This document shows positions 1 through 6,615 of a DNA stretch of 6,983 nt, piece after piece. Numbering within the stretch: position 1 is the stretch's first letter; each line of letters begins with the position of its first letter. The stretch lies in contig JAPLHH010000140.1 in the NCBI GenBank assembly GCA_026389735.1, positions 1 to 6,983 on the forward strand, read 5' to 3'. Source of the stretch: Chloroflexota bacterium (GTDB lineage: Bacteria; Chloroflexota; Dehalococcoidia; GIF9; UBA5620). The position numbers and the translations under genes were made by a program. The notes under the pieces were generated by a model. It had not been told where the DNA came from and searched no databases. It saw only the letters and a program-made list of their open reading frames with translations.

Positions 1-981
1 ATTACCTGCAAAATGCTCCCTGACGTCCTCTAAAATTCCAGGAGCACTGTTTCCTTTTTGCAGTTCCTTATTGAGCTCGGTTCTACCTTTAAGTGCCAAG
101 TGAATGATAGAGCCACGCTTGTTCAATTCGTCCGAAATCGCTTGGCATTTCTCTATGATGGAAGAAATAACATCGTCAATCGATTGGCAACTGGAAATAT
201 CAACAAAACCCGATTTATAGCGGACGATATCCGTAGGTATGAATTCAATGATGGGGTCATTTCTGGGTTCAAGGGTAATCAAGCAGCATCCCTTAGGACC
301 AACTTCACGCGGGTTTCTACTTTGTGAACATCCAGGATAAACAATTGCTGGATTTGCTGGCTTCAGGATTTCGTAGGTATGTACATGTCCCAATGCCCAG
401 TATTCCATACCAGTCGAACTCAGTTCTTCGACCGTACAGGGTGAATAAGGGTCGTGTGCCGTATTACCACCGACATTGGCATGAAGTAGCCCGATACAAG
501 GAATATCCTTGTCAGCCTTAGGGAACTTTAATGCCAGATTCTCTTTGACATCACCCTTAGCGAAGCTAATGCCGTAGACTTTGGCGACAACTTCCCCATG
601 TCGTAAGAGGGGAATACATTCTACATTCTCACCGAGAAAGCGATGCACTCCGGCAGGCCATTCCAGCTTTGCCGACCAGCCACTTAGAGGATCGTGATTA
701 CCATACACAACGAATGCCTGAATGCCGTATTCGGACAGCCGTACTAAGCTGTCCCTAAATCTCAGTTGTGCTCGAAGACTCTTATCTTCGCTATCGTATA
801 TGTCTCCGGCTATTACTATGCAATCGACTCTTTCTTTTATCGCGAGGTCGACAATGTTATTGAATGATTGATAGGTCGATTGATACAGTAGTTCTTTTAA
901 CTCCGGACGTATTTCTGAGATGCCCTTAAACGGAGTGTCGATGTGTAGGTCAGCGCAATGAATAAATCTAACCGGTTTCAT
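1..981 (-). CDS. SbcD/YhaO-like DNA repair metallophosphoesterase, C-terminus cut by window edge
   Basis: Reading the minus strand from the ATG at 981 gives 327 codons with no stop to position 1, so the C-terminus lies off the window. The protein has the full calcineurin-type nuclease motif set: D11/H13 (CADLHID), D60 (AGDIYD), N95/H96 (YGNHD), H167 (GLLH) and H199/H201 (GHVH), which bind two metal ions (Mn in characterised relatives). The later stretch YPGCSQSRNPREVGPKG at about 215-231 is typical of the YhaO branch of SbcD/Mre11 exonuclease subunits. Relatives are about 400 residues, so roughly 70-90 are missing. They usually pair with an SbcC/YhaN-like coiled-coil ATPase to process DNA ends; such a partner would be expected just to the left, but it is not visible. 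No clear Shine-Dalgarno precedes the ATG. Rows counted by hand are about 43% GC, against about 53% in the neighbouring operon. Family call is firm; the exact subfamily is less so. Confidence 0.9.
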   Translation of the reverse strand, partial: MKPVRFIHCADLHIDTPFKGISEIRPELKELLYQSTYQSFNNIVDLAIKERVDCIVIAGDIYDSEDKSLRAQLRFRDSLVRLSEYGIQAFVVYGNHDPLSGWSAKLEWPAGVHRFLGENVECIPLLRHGEVVAKVYGISFAKGDVKENLALKFPKADKDIPCIGLLHANVGGNTAHDPYSPCTVEELSSTGMEYWALGHVHTYEILKPANPAIVYPGCSQSRNPREVGPKGCCLITLEPRNDPIIEFIPTDIVRYKSGFVDISSCQSIDDVISSIIEKCQAISDELNKRGSIIHLALKGRTELNKELQKGNSAPGILEDVREHFAGN

Positions 982-995
982 GAATTTTGCTTTTC

Positions 996-1080
996 AATTT
1001 ATTGCAAGTTTATACAGCTATGGTAGGCAACTGAACTTCTCTTGTCAATAGTTCCGAATTACTTAATTTATTGCTAGTTT
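996..1080. repeat. Pair of 16-nt direct repeats flanking a promoter-like site
   Basis: AATTTATTGCAAGTTT at 996-1011 recurs as AATTTATTGCTAGTTT at 1065-1080, 15 of 16 identical and 69 bp apart start to start. The two copies bracket the putative promoter of the metallophosphoesterase gene: one lies upstream of the -35 box, the other between the -10 box and the ATG. This arrangement could be a pair of operator half-sites for a looping or cooperative regulator. It could also be a chance repeat or a relic in AT-rich DNA; the sequence alone does not decide. The repeat itself is directly visible. Confidence 0.55.
1020..1048 (-). promoter_or_regulatory. Sigma-70-like promoter for the metallophosphoesterase gene
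   Basis: On the minus strand TTGACA (1048-1043) is followed after 17 nt by TACCAT (1025-1020), giving a 6/6 -35 box and a 4/6 -10 box at ideal spacing. The start of transcription would fall near 1013, leaving a leader of about 30 nt before the ATG at 981. It suggests this gene is transcribed separately from the operon upstream. The rest of the 982-1192 gap shows no ORF worth calling and no clear intrinsic terminator after the solute-binding protein stop, so read-through is also possible. Confidence 0.45.
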
Positions 1081-1192
1081 GTTGATTCCTGTTTTTGGTT
1101 AATGGAGTGGCTGTCAAGCAATCAAAATTTACCGGTGAGCTGAAGGATGGAGTCAGATGAAGGTCGAAGAAATATGGGCTACCTGAGGCTGG

Positions 1193-2791
1193 TTATTCCT
1201 CCAAATAGACATCGCTTAATGTAGGGATACCCTGAACGTCCAGTTTATAGCCCTTGACATAAGGTTTAATTAGAAGGTAAGTCTTACCGAACCACAGAGG
1301 TAAACAGGCAGCTTCGTCTACCATTATCTGCTCGGCTTGCTGGTACAGGGTAAATCTGGTGGTCTCATCCTGCTCTACGCCTGCCTGGTCGAGCAGGGCG
1401 TCTACGTTTGGATTGCTATAGTTCCCGGTATTATACTCAGCCCCGGTGTGGAATAGCACGTCCAGGAAGTTCTGAGGGTCGGGATAGTCAGCAATCCAAC
1501 CGGTGACAAACATCTCGTCGGCCTCTTCTTTTAAGTGATAATTGAATATCTCTGGCTCAAGCTGCCTTACGGTTACCTCCACTCCAAGGTTCTCTCGCCA
1601 GTCTTGGATTATGGCACCTAGATATTCTGGTATATTGCCTCCCCAGCCAGAGGTGGTAAGTGTGATAGGTGGCAGATTGGCAGCGCTGCCGTATTTTGAA
1701 CTAGCGATGAAACTCTTCGCCTTAGCTACATCGTAGCTAAGGCCCTCCAGGTTTTCATTATAGCCGGGCAAGTTAAGCGGCAGAATGCCATCGGCTTTGG
1801 TCATCATCCCTTTGAGGGTCAGCTTGATAATTCGCTCTTTATTTATGGCGTGGCAAAAAGCCCGACGGATGTTGACATCATCAAAGGGTGGTTTCTGGGT
1901 GTTAAAGCCTATGTAGAAAAGGCTCAGCTCGGGGAATACAGCCAATTCTTTATAGAAGGGGCCGCGTTCATCTGCTGCTCTATCGATGTAATATTCGTCG
2001 ACCTCGGTCACGTCGATTTCACCCATTTCATACATTGCCATAGGCATACCAGCTAGAAGATGATAGGCCACTCTTTTGACAGTGGCAGGCTGACCGTAAT
2101 AAAGCTCATTCGGCTCCAGCACTAATATCTCATCTGTTTTCCATTCTTTAAGCTTGAAGGGGCCGGTCCCGTTTGGCTTTAGCCACCAATTTTTGCCTGA
2201 TTCTACATTGGCTTTATCAACGACAAAGGCAGTAGGGTAGGTTAGCTTGGCCAGAAAATAAGTTTTAGGAGCGTCAATGGTGACCTTCAGGGTGTAGTCG
2301 TCAATGACCTCGACGCCGCTGATTTTTGTAGCCTTGCCTTCCAGTACGTCTTTGGCGCCGACAATGTCACCTAAATAGGTGGCTGCTGTCTGCGAGCCGG
2401 TTTCAGGATGGCAGGCTCTTTCCCATGAATACTTAAAGTCCTGGGCAGTAACCTCCTTGCCATCGTGGAACTTTACTCCCTGGCGCAAATAGAAAGTGTA
2501 GGTCTTACCATCATCGCTTCTTTGCCAGCTTTCGGCGATGTCCGGCACCGGCTTTGCCTCGTCACCAAGACGAACCAAGCCGCTGAAGATTTGCATGACG
2601 TAGGTGTGTGAAGTCATCTCGCTGGATATCGCCGGGTCGAGAGTTATCGGGCCGGTGTCCCAGAGGTTGAGCACCCCCTTTTCATGGGTGGGTGTGGGTG
2701 TTTCTCCCGGCTGACATTTAATGACGAAAGGCAATGCAACTAAAGCACAAAGAAGAGCACCGAGTAATGTAAATTGCCAAATCCTTCTCAT
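1193..2791 (-). CDS. ABC transporter solute-binding protein, family 5 (oligopeptide/OppA type)
   Basis: This 532-residue protein is a typical extracytoplasmic peptide-binding component. Residues 1-24 form a basic start plus hydrophobic segment; C26 and a PTPT-containing linker (31-35) suggest a surface lipoprotein, but FVIKC is not a normal lipobox because Lys sits next to the Cys. Family hallmarks follow: LDPAISSE (51-58), YTFYLRQGVKFHDGKEVTAQDF (98-119, shown as two overlapping blocks in family alignments), NGTGPF (207-212), PPFDDVNIRRAFCHAINKER (301-320) and GWIADYPDPQNFLDVLF (431-447). The ligand is probably a peptide, but nickel, sugars and other solutes are bound by relatives. No permease or ATPase gene is in the window, so it is an orphan here. 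It starts 13 nt after radC; GAGG overlapping the radC stop (2806-2803) and AAAGG closer in are the candidate ribosome sites. It ends in TAA and looks like the last gene of the nfi-prfB operon. Confidence 0.93.
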   Translation of the reverse strand: MRRIWQFTLLGALLCALVALPFVIKCQPGETPTPTHEKGVLNLWDTGPITLDPAISSEMTSHTYVMQIFSGLVRLGDEAKPVPDIAESWQRSDDGKTYTFYLRQGVKFHDGKEVTAQDFKYSWERACHPETGSQTAATYLGDIVGAKDVLEGKATKISGVEVIDDYTLKVTIDAPKTYFLAKLTYPTAFVVDKANVESGKNWWLKPNGTGPFKLKEWKTDEILVLEPNELYYGQPATVKRVAYHLLAGMPMAMYEMGEIDVTEVDEYYIDRAADERGPFYKELAVFPELSLFYIGFNTQKPPFDDVNIRRAFCHAINKERIIKLTLKGMMTKADGILPLNLPGYNENLEGLSYDVAKAKSFIASSKYGSAANLPPITLTTSGWGGNIPEYLGAIIQDWRENLGVEVTVRQLEPEIFNYHLKEEADEMFVTGWIADYPDPQNFLDVLFHTGAEYNTGNYSNPNVDALLDQAGVEQDETTRFTLYQQAEQIMVDEAACLPLWFGKTYLLIKPYVKGYKLDVQGIPTLSDVYLEE

Positions 2792-2804
2792 TTGCCTTTG
2801 AGCC

Positions 2805-3494
2805 TCAAAATAGATTTTTAGCTTTCATGCTTAAGTGGTCTTTGTCGCAGATAATTATATGGTCGAGGACTTCGATACCTATGATTTCGCCGGCTTCGAC
2901 GAGGCGTTTGGTTAGCTTGATGTCGTCTTCGGAGGGCGTAGGGTCACCGGAAGGATGGTTGTGCACGAAGATGACTGAAGCAGCACAGGAAGAGATAGCT
3001 TCTTTGAATACCTCCCGAGGATGTACAATGCTGCAGTCAAGGCTGCCGATAGAGACCTTATTAATGTTTATCAAATGATTTCTAGTGTCCAGGCAGAGTA
3101 CGAGGAAGTGCTCTTTCTTCTTGCCCTTCAACTGATTTTTTGCTGCTTTTATGGCACCCTCTGGAGATTTAACCGTGATTTTTGGGCCTTCATCTAAGGA
3201 GTCTTCCAGTCGTTTGCTGAGCTCAAAGGCGGCTTTAATCTGAGCGGCTTTGGCCGGGCCGATGCCTTTTATCTGGGTCAGCTCTTCCACAGAGGCAGAG
3301 GCGAGGTTCTTCAGATTGCCGAATCTACTCAGCAGTTTCTGGGCGGTGACAATTACCGATTCGCCTTTGATTCCTCGTCCGAGAATCAAGGCTAGAATCT
3401 CCTGGCTGGAGAGAGCTTCGCTGCCCAGCTTTAGGAGCCTCTCCCGAGGCCGTTCAGAAAGAGGCAGGTCGTGAACGGTAAAAGAGTTCTTCAA
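2805..3494 (-). CDS. radC: RadC family JAB/MPN-domain protein (DNA repair-associated)
   Basis: A 229-residue RadC protein of normal family length. The N-terminus has the conserved LPLSERPRERLL block (10-21), then a helix-hairpin-helix region with IKGIGPAKAAQIKAA (75-89). The C-terminal JAB/MPN domain carries the zinc-metalloprotease-like JAMM signature: HNHPSGDPTPSEDD at 178-191, with H178, H180 and D191 as the metal ligands. RadC is historically annotated as a DNA repair protein, but its biochemical role is still unsettled; a radiation-repair role was largely withdrawn in E. coli. The start is a TTG at 3494, directly after the TGA of the preceding peptidase gene (3497-3495) with zero spacing. 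The N-terminal homology begins within ten residues and no ATG or GTG fits better, so translation is probably coupled to termination of the upstream gene. Confidence 0.95.
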   Translation of the reverse strand: MKNSFTVHDLPLSERPRERLLKLGSEALSSQEILALILGRGIKGESVIVTAQKLLSRFGNLKNLASASVEELTQIKGIGPAKAAQIKAAFELSKRLEDSLDEGPKITVKSPEGAIKAAKNQLKGKKKEHFLVLCLDTRNHLININKVSIGSLDCSIVHPREVFKEAISSCAASVIFVHNHPSGDPTPSEDDIKLTKRLVEAGEIIGIEVLDHIIICDKDHLSMKAKNLF

Positions 3495-4712
3495 TCAATG
3501 CACCCCTACTAGCATATTTGCTTTTACCAATTTGGCCAGCATCTCTTCCCAGAGAATTACTGCTGGACTAGTTTCCCATTGAGAGGCGTACTCGAATCCA
3601 GGTTGGGATTGTGTTTGGTTGGTTATATATTGTCGCCATAGCTTATCAAGCCCGTCCTGATCGAAGCCGTAAACCTCGATCAGAGCTTCATCGCAGGAGT
3701 TACCTTCTTTCATTAATTTTAAGAGACGAAGCATTTTATCTTTGCCGTGGTTTTGGATGAGGAACTCGACCAGGCTTTGGCTTTCGGCATAGGAGATATA
3801 GGCTTGCTCTGGTTTAGCTGAGAATGGGCTGGATAAACTGCGTACCGAAATGAGTTTCTGTTGAGTGATTGCCTTTTCCAGCACCGACTGGAGATAGGGG
3901 TCTGGTTCGCCTTCGGCGTGCATAGCTAAGCCTTCATCTAGCCAGGTGGGTAGAACGGCTCCGTAAGGGCTGAAAGTTATCTGGTGAGTCACCATGTGGC
4001 CCAGCTCATGAGCTAAAGCCCTTTTCCCCCAGTCCAGTTCATTTGGAGGAACACCGATGGCGATAATGCCGTATTCAGTAAAAGCGACACCGCCCGTCCA
4101 TTCTTGTGGGAAAATCATGGCGCCTCGGAGGTCTGTGGTACTGGCATAGATGAATAGACTTATAGGCTTTTCAGGATGAACGCCGGTATCTTCGGCCAGC
4201 CTTTCCAGTGCCTGTTGACAAGCAGCCATTAGTTCATCAGCAAAGGACTGACTGCCTTTATACCAGAAGAGGCTTAGCTGGCCTACGGTTAACCTTTTCC
4301 AGGAATAGCGGAGGTCGTCAAAACGAATTTTGTCAGCGGGAGTTACGAGTTTATCCCCGGATTTATCTTCAATCGTCCACCAGTATCTGACTGTGGCTCC
4401 GGCTGGCAGGCTGGTTTTCCTCATATCCCATACCCATTCTGTTTCCACTTCCGGTGATGGAGTGAAATCAGGCCAGGCTTCGCTAGTAACTTGAGCATAG
4501 TTCATTCTATCAACTTGGTAGTGAAGACGTATTTTAGTGATATCGCTCTGGCTTGTGGCCTTGATTTTGAAGACTAAGGCAGAGGGGAAATATATCTCAG
4601 CAGTACTGTCTTGTAGAGAGATTCCGTCTTGGGAATAGGTAATAGTCGGTATAATAATCGATATAATAAACAGAAGAATAGCCAGGATTAGCGGAATGAA
4701 CCGTTTAGTCAT
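3495..4712 (-). CDS. Secreted or membrane-anchored HEXXH metallopeptidase (peptidase MA-like)
   Basis: A 405-residue protein starting with a basic N-terminus and a strong hydrophobic segment (about 5-27), so it is exported and either cleaved near SQDG or kept as a membrane anchor. Residues about 35-132 look beta-rich (WVWDMRKTSLPAGATVRYWWTIED at 93-116, read in two parts), resembling an Ig-like domain. The catalytic part has HELGH at 235-239 (H235 and H239 as zinc ligands, E236 as catalytic base) and WLDEGLA at 257-263, where E260 would be the third ligand, as in gluzincin peptidases. A helical C-terminal region follows. The natural substrate is unknown. The ATG overlaps the prfB stop as ATGA (4712-4709), with GGGAG seven nucleotides upstream, implying translational coupling. 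The stop abuts the radC start. Fold and active site are well supported; the biological role is not. Confidence 0.88.
   Translation of the reverse strand: MTKRFIPLILAILLFIISIIIPTITYSQDGISLQDSTAEIYFPSALVFKIKATSQSDITKIRLHYQVDRMNYAQVTSEAWPDFTPSPEVETEWVWDMRKTSLPAGATVRYWWTIEDKSGDKLVTPADKIRFDDLRYSWKRLTVGQLSLFWYKGSQSFADELMAACQQALERLAEDTGVHPEKPISLFIYASTTDLRGAMIFPQEWTGGVAFTEYGIIAIGVPPNELDWGKRALAHELGHMVTHQITFSPYGAVLPTWLDEGLAMHAEGEPDPYLQSVLEKAITQQKLISVRSLSSPFSAKPEQAYISYAESQSLVEFLIQNHGKDKMLRLLKLMKEGNSCDEALIEVYGFDQDGLDKLWRQYITNQTQSQPGFEYASQWETSPAVILWEEMLAKLVKANMLVGVH
3501..3507 (-). promoter_or_regulatory. Ribosome binding site that supports the radC TTG start
   Basis: AGGGGTG lies on the minus strand six nucleotides before the TTG at 3494, inside the last codons of the upstream peptidase gene. 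It can pair well with the anti-Shine-Dalgarno, with one wobble. Its position selects the TTG over any later codon and suits reinitiation by ribosomes finishing the upstream gene. Confidence 0.6.
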
Positions 4713-5813
4713 TTTCCCTCTCCCAGTTTATGACGCAGATAGGCGGTGATGAAATCATCAAGCTCTCCATCCAGGACAGCGGTGGTATCACTAGTTTCGT
4801 AGTTAGTGCGATGGTCTTTGACCATTCGGTAGGGGTGGAGAACATAGCTTCGGATCTGGTTACCCCAGCCAGCTTCAATTCGCTCGCCTTTGAACTTGGC
4901 TTTTTCTGCTTCTCTCTTGGCACGCTCTAGTTGAAGAAGGCGAGCGTAAAGTACTTTCAAGGCGCTCTCTTTATTCTGATGCTGGGAACGCTGGCTTTGA
5001 CAGGTTACCACCAGACTGGTGGGGAGATGAGTTATTCTAACAGCACTGCTGGTTTTTTGCATGTGCTGTCCCCCGGGCCCGCTTGACCTGAAGGTATCTA
5101 TTTTCAAATCCGCAGGATTTACTTTGATATCTATCTCCTCTTCAGCTTCAGGGAGGACTTCAATCAGGACAAACGATGTATGCCGGGCGTGGTCGGCATC
5201 GAAGGGGGACAAGCGAACTAGACGGTGGACGCCGTGTTCTGATTTCAGATAGCCATAAGCATAATCCCCCCTAATTTCCACAGTGGCACTCTTTATGCCA
5301 GCTTCGTCACCAACGGAGGTATCTAGTATTTCGGCTTTGTATTTGTGCCGCTCTGCCCATCGGAGGTACATCCTTAATAGCATTTCTGCCCAGTCCTGTG
5401 ATTCGGTGCCGCCAGCACCGGCATGCACAGTGAGGATGGCAGCTCTGGTGTCATATTCATCGCTCAAGATTAGTCTGGTTTCCAGCTCATTGAGATGAGA
5501 GGCTATTTTCTCTATGTCGTGCTGAATTTCCTCTCTGAGGGACTGGTCGTTTTCTTCGATAGCCAGAGTTGTCACATCAAGGAGTTCGGTAACTTTTTTC
5601 TCTAGCTGACGCCAGGTCTGGACTACATCCTTAGCAACTACTAATTGACGCATGATGGACTGTGCCTTAGCTGGGTCGAGCCAGAAGTCTGGCTGAGCGG
5701 TTTCAGCCTCTAGCTTGGCGATTTCCTTTTCTTTAGTAGGAATGTCAAAGACGCACCATTATGTCTGAGATTCGGTGGTTCAGAGCTTCTAGTTTTTCCT
5801 TTTCCTCTTGCAT
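4709..5813 (-). CDS. prfB: Peptide chain release factor 2, with +1 programmed frameshift
   Basis: Release factor 2 recognises UAA and UGA on the ribosome and triggers peptide release. Translation starts at the ATG at 5813, runs 22 codons to CTT, meets an in-frame TGA (5747-5745), and continues in the +1 frame from GAC (5746-5744) to the TGA at 4711-4709. That gives about 367 residues, matching the usual RF2 length of about 365. Diagnostic motifs fall at the expected places: the SPF tripeptide that reads UGA at 202-204 (RLSPFDAD) and the catalytic GGQ loop at 247-249 (SGPGGQHMQKTS). The frameshifted stretch (PDFWLDPAKAQ) is clear RF2 sequence, proving the N-terminus extends beyond the internal ATG at 5653. 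The gene lies 42 nt after nfi and overlaps the next gene by 4 nt. Because the frameshift site is a UGA, low RF2 favours full-length synthesis, the classic autoregulatory loop. Confidence 0.97.
5744..5757 (-). promoter_or_regulatory. prfB programmed +1 ribosomal frameshift site
   Basis: Read on the minus strand the site is GGTG CGT CTT TGA C. CTT is the slippery P-site codon (5750-5748), TGA is the in-frame stop (5747-5745) in the poor C context, and shifting by one base reads GAC. GGTG, three bases before CTT, is the only candidate for the stimulatory internal Shine-Dalgarno; it gives just four consecutive pairs, weaker than the AGGGGG known from E. coli. The conserved CTTTGAC core and the RF2 homology on both sides make the assignment very secure. 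Confidence 0.95.
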
Positions 5814-5819
5814 TACTAA

Positions 5820-5825
5820 CTCCTA
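5820..5825 (-). promoter_or_regulatory. Ribosome binding site of prfB
   Basis: TAGGAG on the minus strand ends six nucleotides before the ATG at 5813. This well-placed site confirms the true prfB start upstream of the frameshift rather than the internal ATG at 5653, which belongs to the conserved RF2 interior. It lies in the short gap after the nfi stop; I see no convincing separate promoter there. Confidence 0.75.
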
Positions 5826-5855
5826 TTTCACATATAGATTGATTAAGTCAAAAGA

Positions 5856-6560
5856 CTAGGTTAATAACCTCTGTTGATGACTATGGAGGATGGTTATTTG
5901 TTTGCCGCTAGCGGCAAGGTGAGCCAATCGAGATGGCTCGGGAAGCCGCTGGCCGCGACAACATTCTAATACCCAATGGATGGCTGCGGGTAGGTCAATT
6001 TTATGACCGATAGAAATGTAAATTGGGCTCACATCAGCTTTAGTCCGCAGGGCAACACCGATAATTTCGCCGTTGTCAGTAAGTTCAGCGTAAGCACCGG
6101 CTTCAGCGGTTACTGGTGCATGTGTGCCGCACAGACGTGATTTGGCACAGCCTACAGTGGGTATACCAAGAAGCAAACCTATGTGTGAAGCGATGCCGAA
6201 GCGTCTGGGATGAGCAATTCCTTGGCCATCCACTAGAAGAAGTTCGGGGTCCGTAGATAGTTTTTGACAAGCAGCCAATACCAATGGGGTCTCTCTGAAA
6301 GATAGAAGGCCGGGTATATAAGGGAAATTGAGTTTATCCTCAGCGGTTTTGACCTCAATCACCTCGAGTTCGGGGTAGTTGAGGATGACCGCAGCAGCGC
6401 GGGCAATTCCTCTGGAATCTGGTGCTGATATATCAACACCGGCGATAAAGCGAGGCTTAATAGTTTCGCTTTTGGGTGACACTTGGCTCGCTAACTCCTG
6501 TTGTATTTGTTTAGCCTGAGCAATGCTCATTTGCCAACTGTGCAACTGCTGTATTTTCAC
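5856..6560 (-). CDS. nfi: Endonuclease V (deoxyinosine-specific repair nuclease)
   Basis: A 234-residue endonuclease V, which nicks DNA at the second phosphodiester bond 3' of deaminated adenine (hypoxanthine) to start repair. The catalytic Asp-Glu-Asp set is present: D43 (AGVDIS), E90 (SFRE) and D111 (VDGQG). Supporting motifs are the PYIPG strand-separating wedge (80-84), DGQGIAHPRRFGIASHIGLL (111-130), K140 and H214 (RLAH). Numbering is within one residue of the Thermotoga maritima enzyme as I remember it, and the N-terminal LHSW also matches, which supports the GTG start at 6560. An AAGGA sits only one base before that GTG, too close to act as a normal ribosome site, while a near-consensus promoter implies transcription begins at or next to the GTG. 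It heads the run nfi-prfB-peptidase-radC-binding protein. Stop is TAG. Confidence 0.95.
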   Translation of the reverse strand: MKIQQLHSWQMSIAQAKQIQQELASQVSPKSETIKPRFIAGVDISAPDSRGIARAAAVILNYPELEVIEVKTAEDKLNFPYIPGLLSFRETPLVLAACQKLSTDPELLLVDGQGIAHPRRFGIASHIGLLLGIPTVGCAKSRLCGTHAPVTAEAGAYAELTDNGEIIGVALRTKADVSPIYISIGHKIDLPAAIHWVLECCRGQRLPEPSRLAHLAASGKQITILHSHQQRLLT

Positions 6561-6567
6561 ATCCTTG

Positions 6568-6596
6568 ATTATAATAGCTCAGTTCGCTGCTGGCAA
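6568..6596 (-). promoter_or_regulatory. Strong sigma-70-like promoter for the nfi-prfB operon
   Basis: Minus-strand TTGCCA (6596-6591) and TATAAT (6573-6568) are separated by exactly 17 nt: 5/6 and 6/6 matches to consensus. The -10 box ends only seven nucleotides before the GTG at 6560, so the expected transcription start is at or within a base or two of the start codon. That predicts a leaderless or near-leaderless nfi message. No other promoter of this quality was seen upstream of the five-gene run. Confidence 0.75.
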
Positions 6597-6615
6597 CATT
6601 TGCAGTGGCACCGTA

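Noticed and set aside
58..521. Two plus-strand ORFs of 89 and 65 codons
   Set aside because: They lie antisense to the metallophosphoesterase, whose motifs are unmistakable.
1112..1117. Second minus-strand TTGACA in the 982-1192 gap as a -35 box
   Set aside because: No acceptable -10 hexamer lies 16-18 nt downstream (AAACAG is the sequence there).
1130..1192. Intrinsic terminator after the solute-binding protein gene
   Set aside because: I found only the short palindrome ACCGGT and no GC-rich stem followed by T residues on the minus strand.
4705..4923. Minus-strand ORF of 72 codons overlapping the end of prfB
   Set aside because: It is out of frame within conserved RF2 C-terminal sequence and has no recognisable features.
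4709..5653. prfB as a 314-residue gene starting at the ATG at 5653
   Set aside because: Clear RF2 sequence continues upstream in the same frame and joins a CTTTGAC frameshift site and a good ribosome site at 5820-5825, so the start is 5813.
5858..5870. Inverted repeat AGGTTAATAACCT at the nfi stop as a terminator
   Set aside because: The stem is only five AT-rich pairs with no following T-tract on the minus strand, and prfB follows 42 nt later with no convincing promoter of its own.
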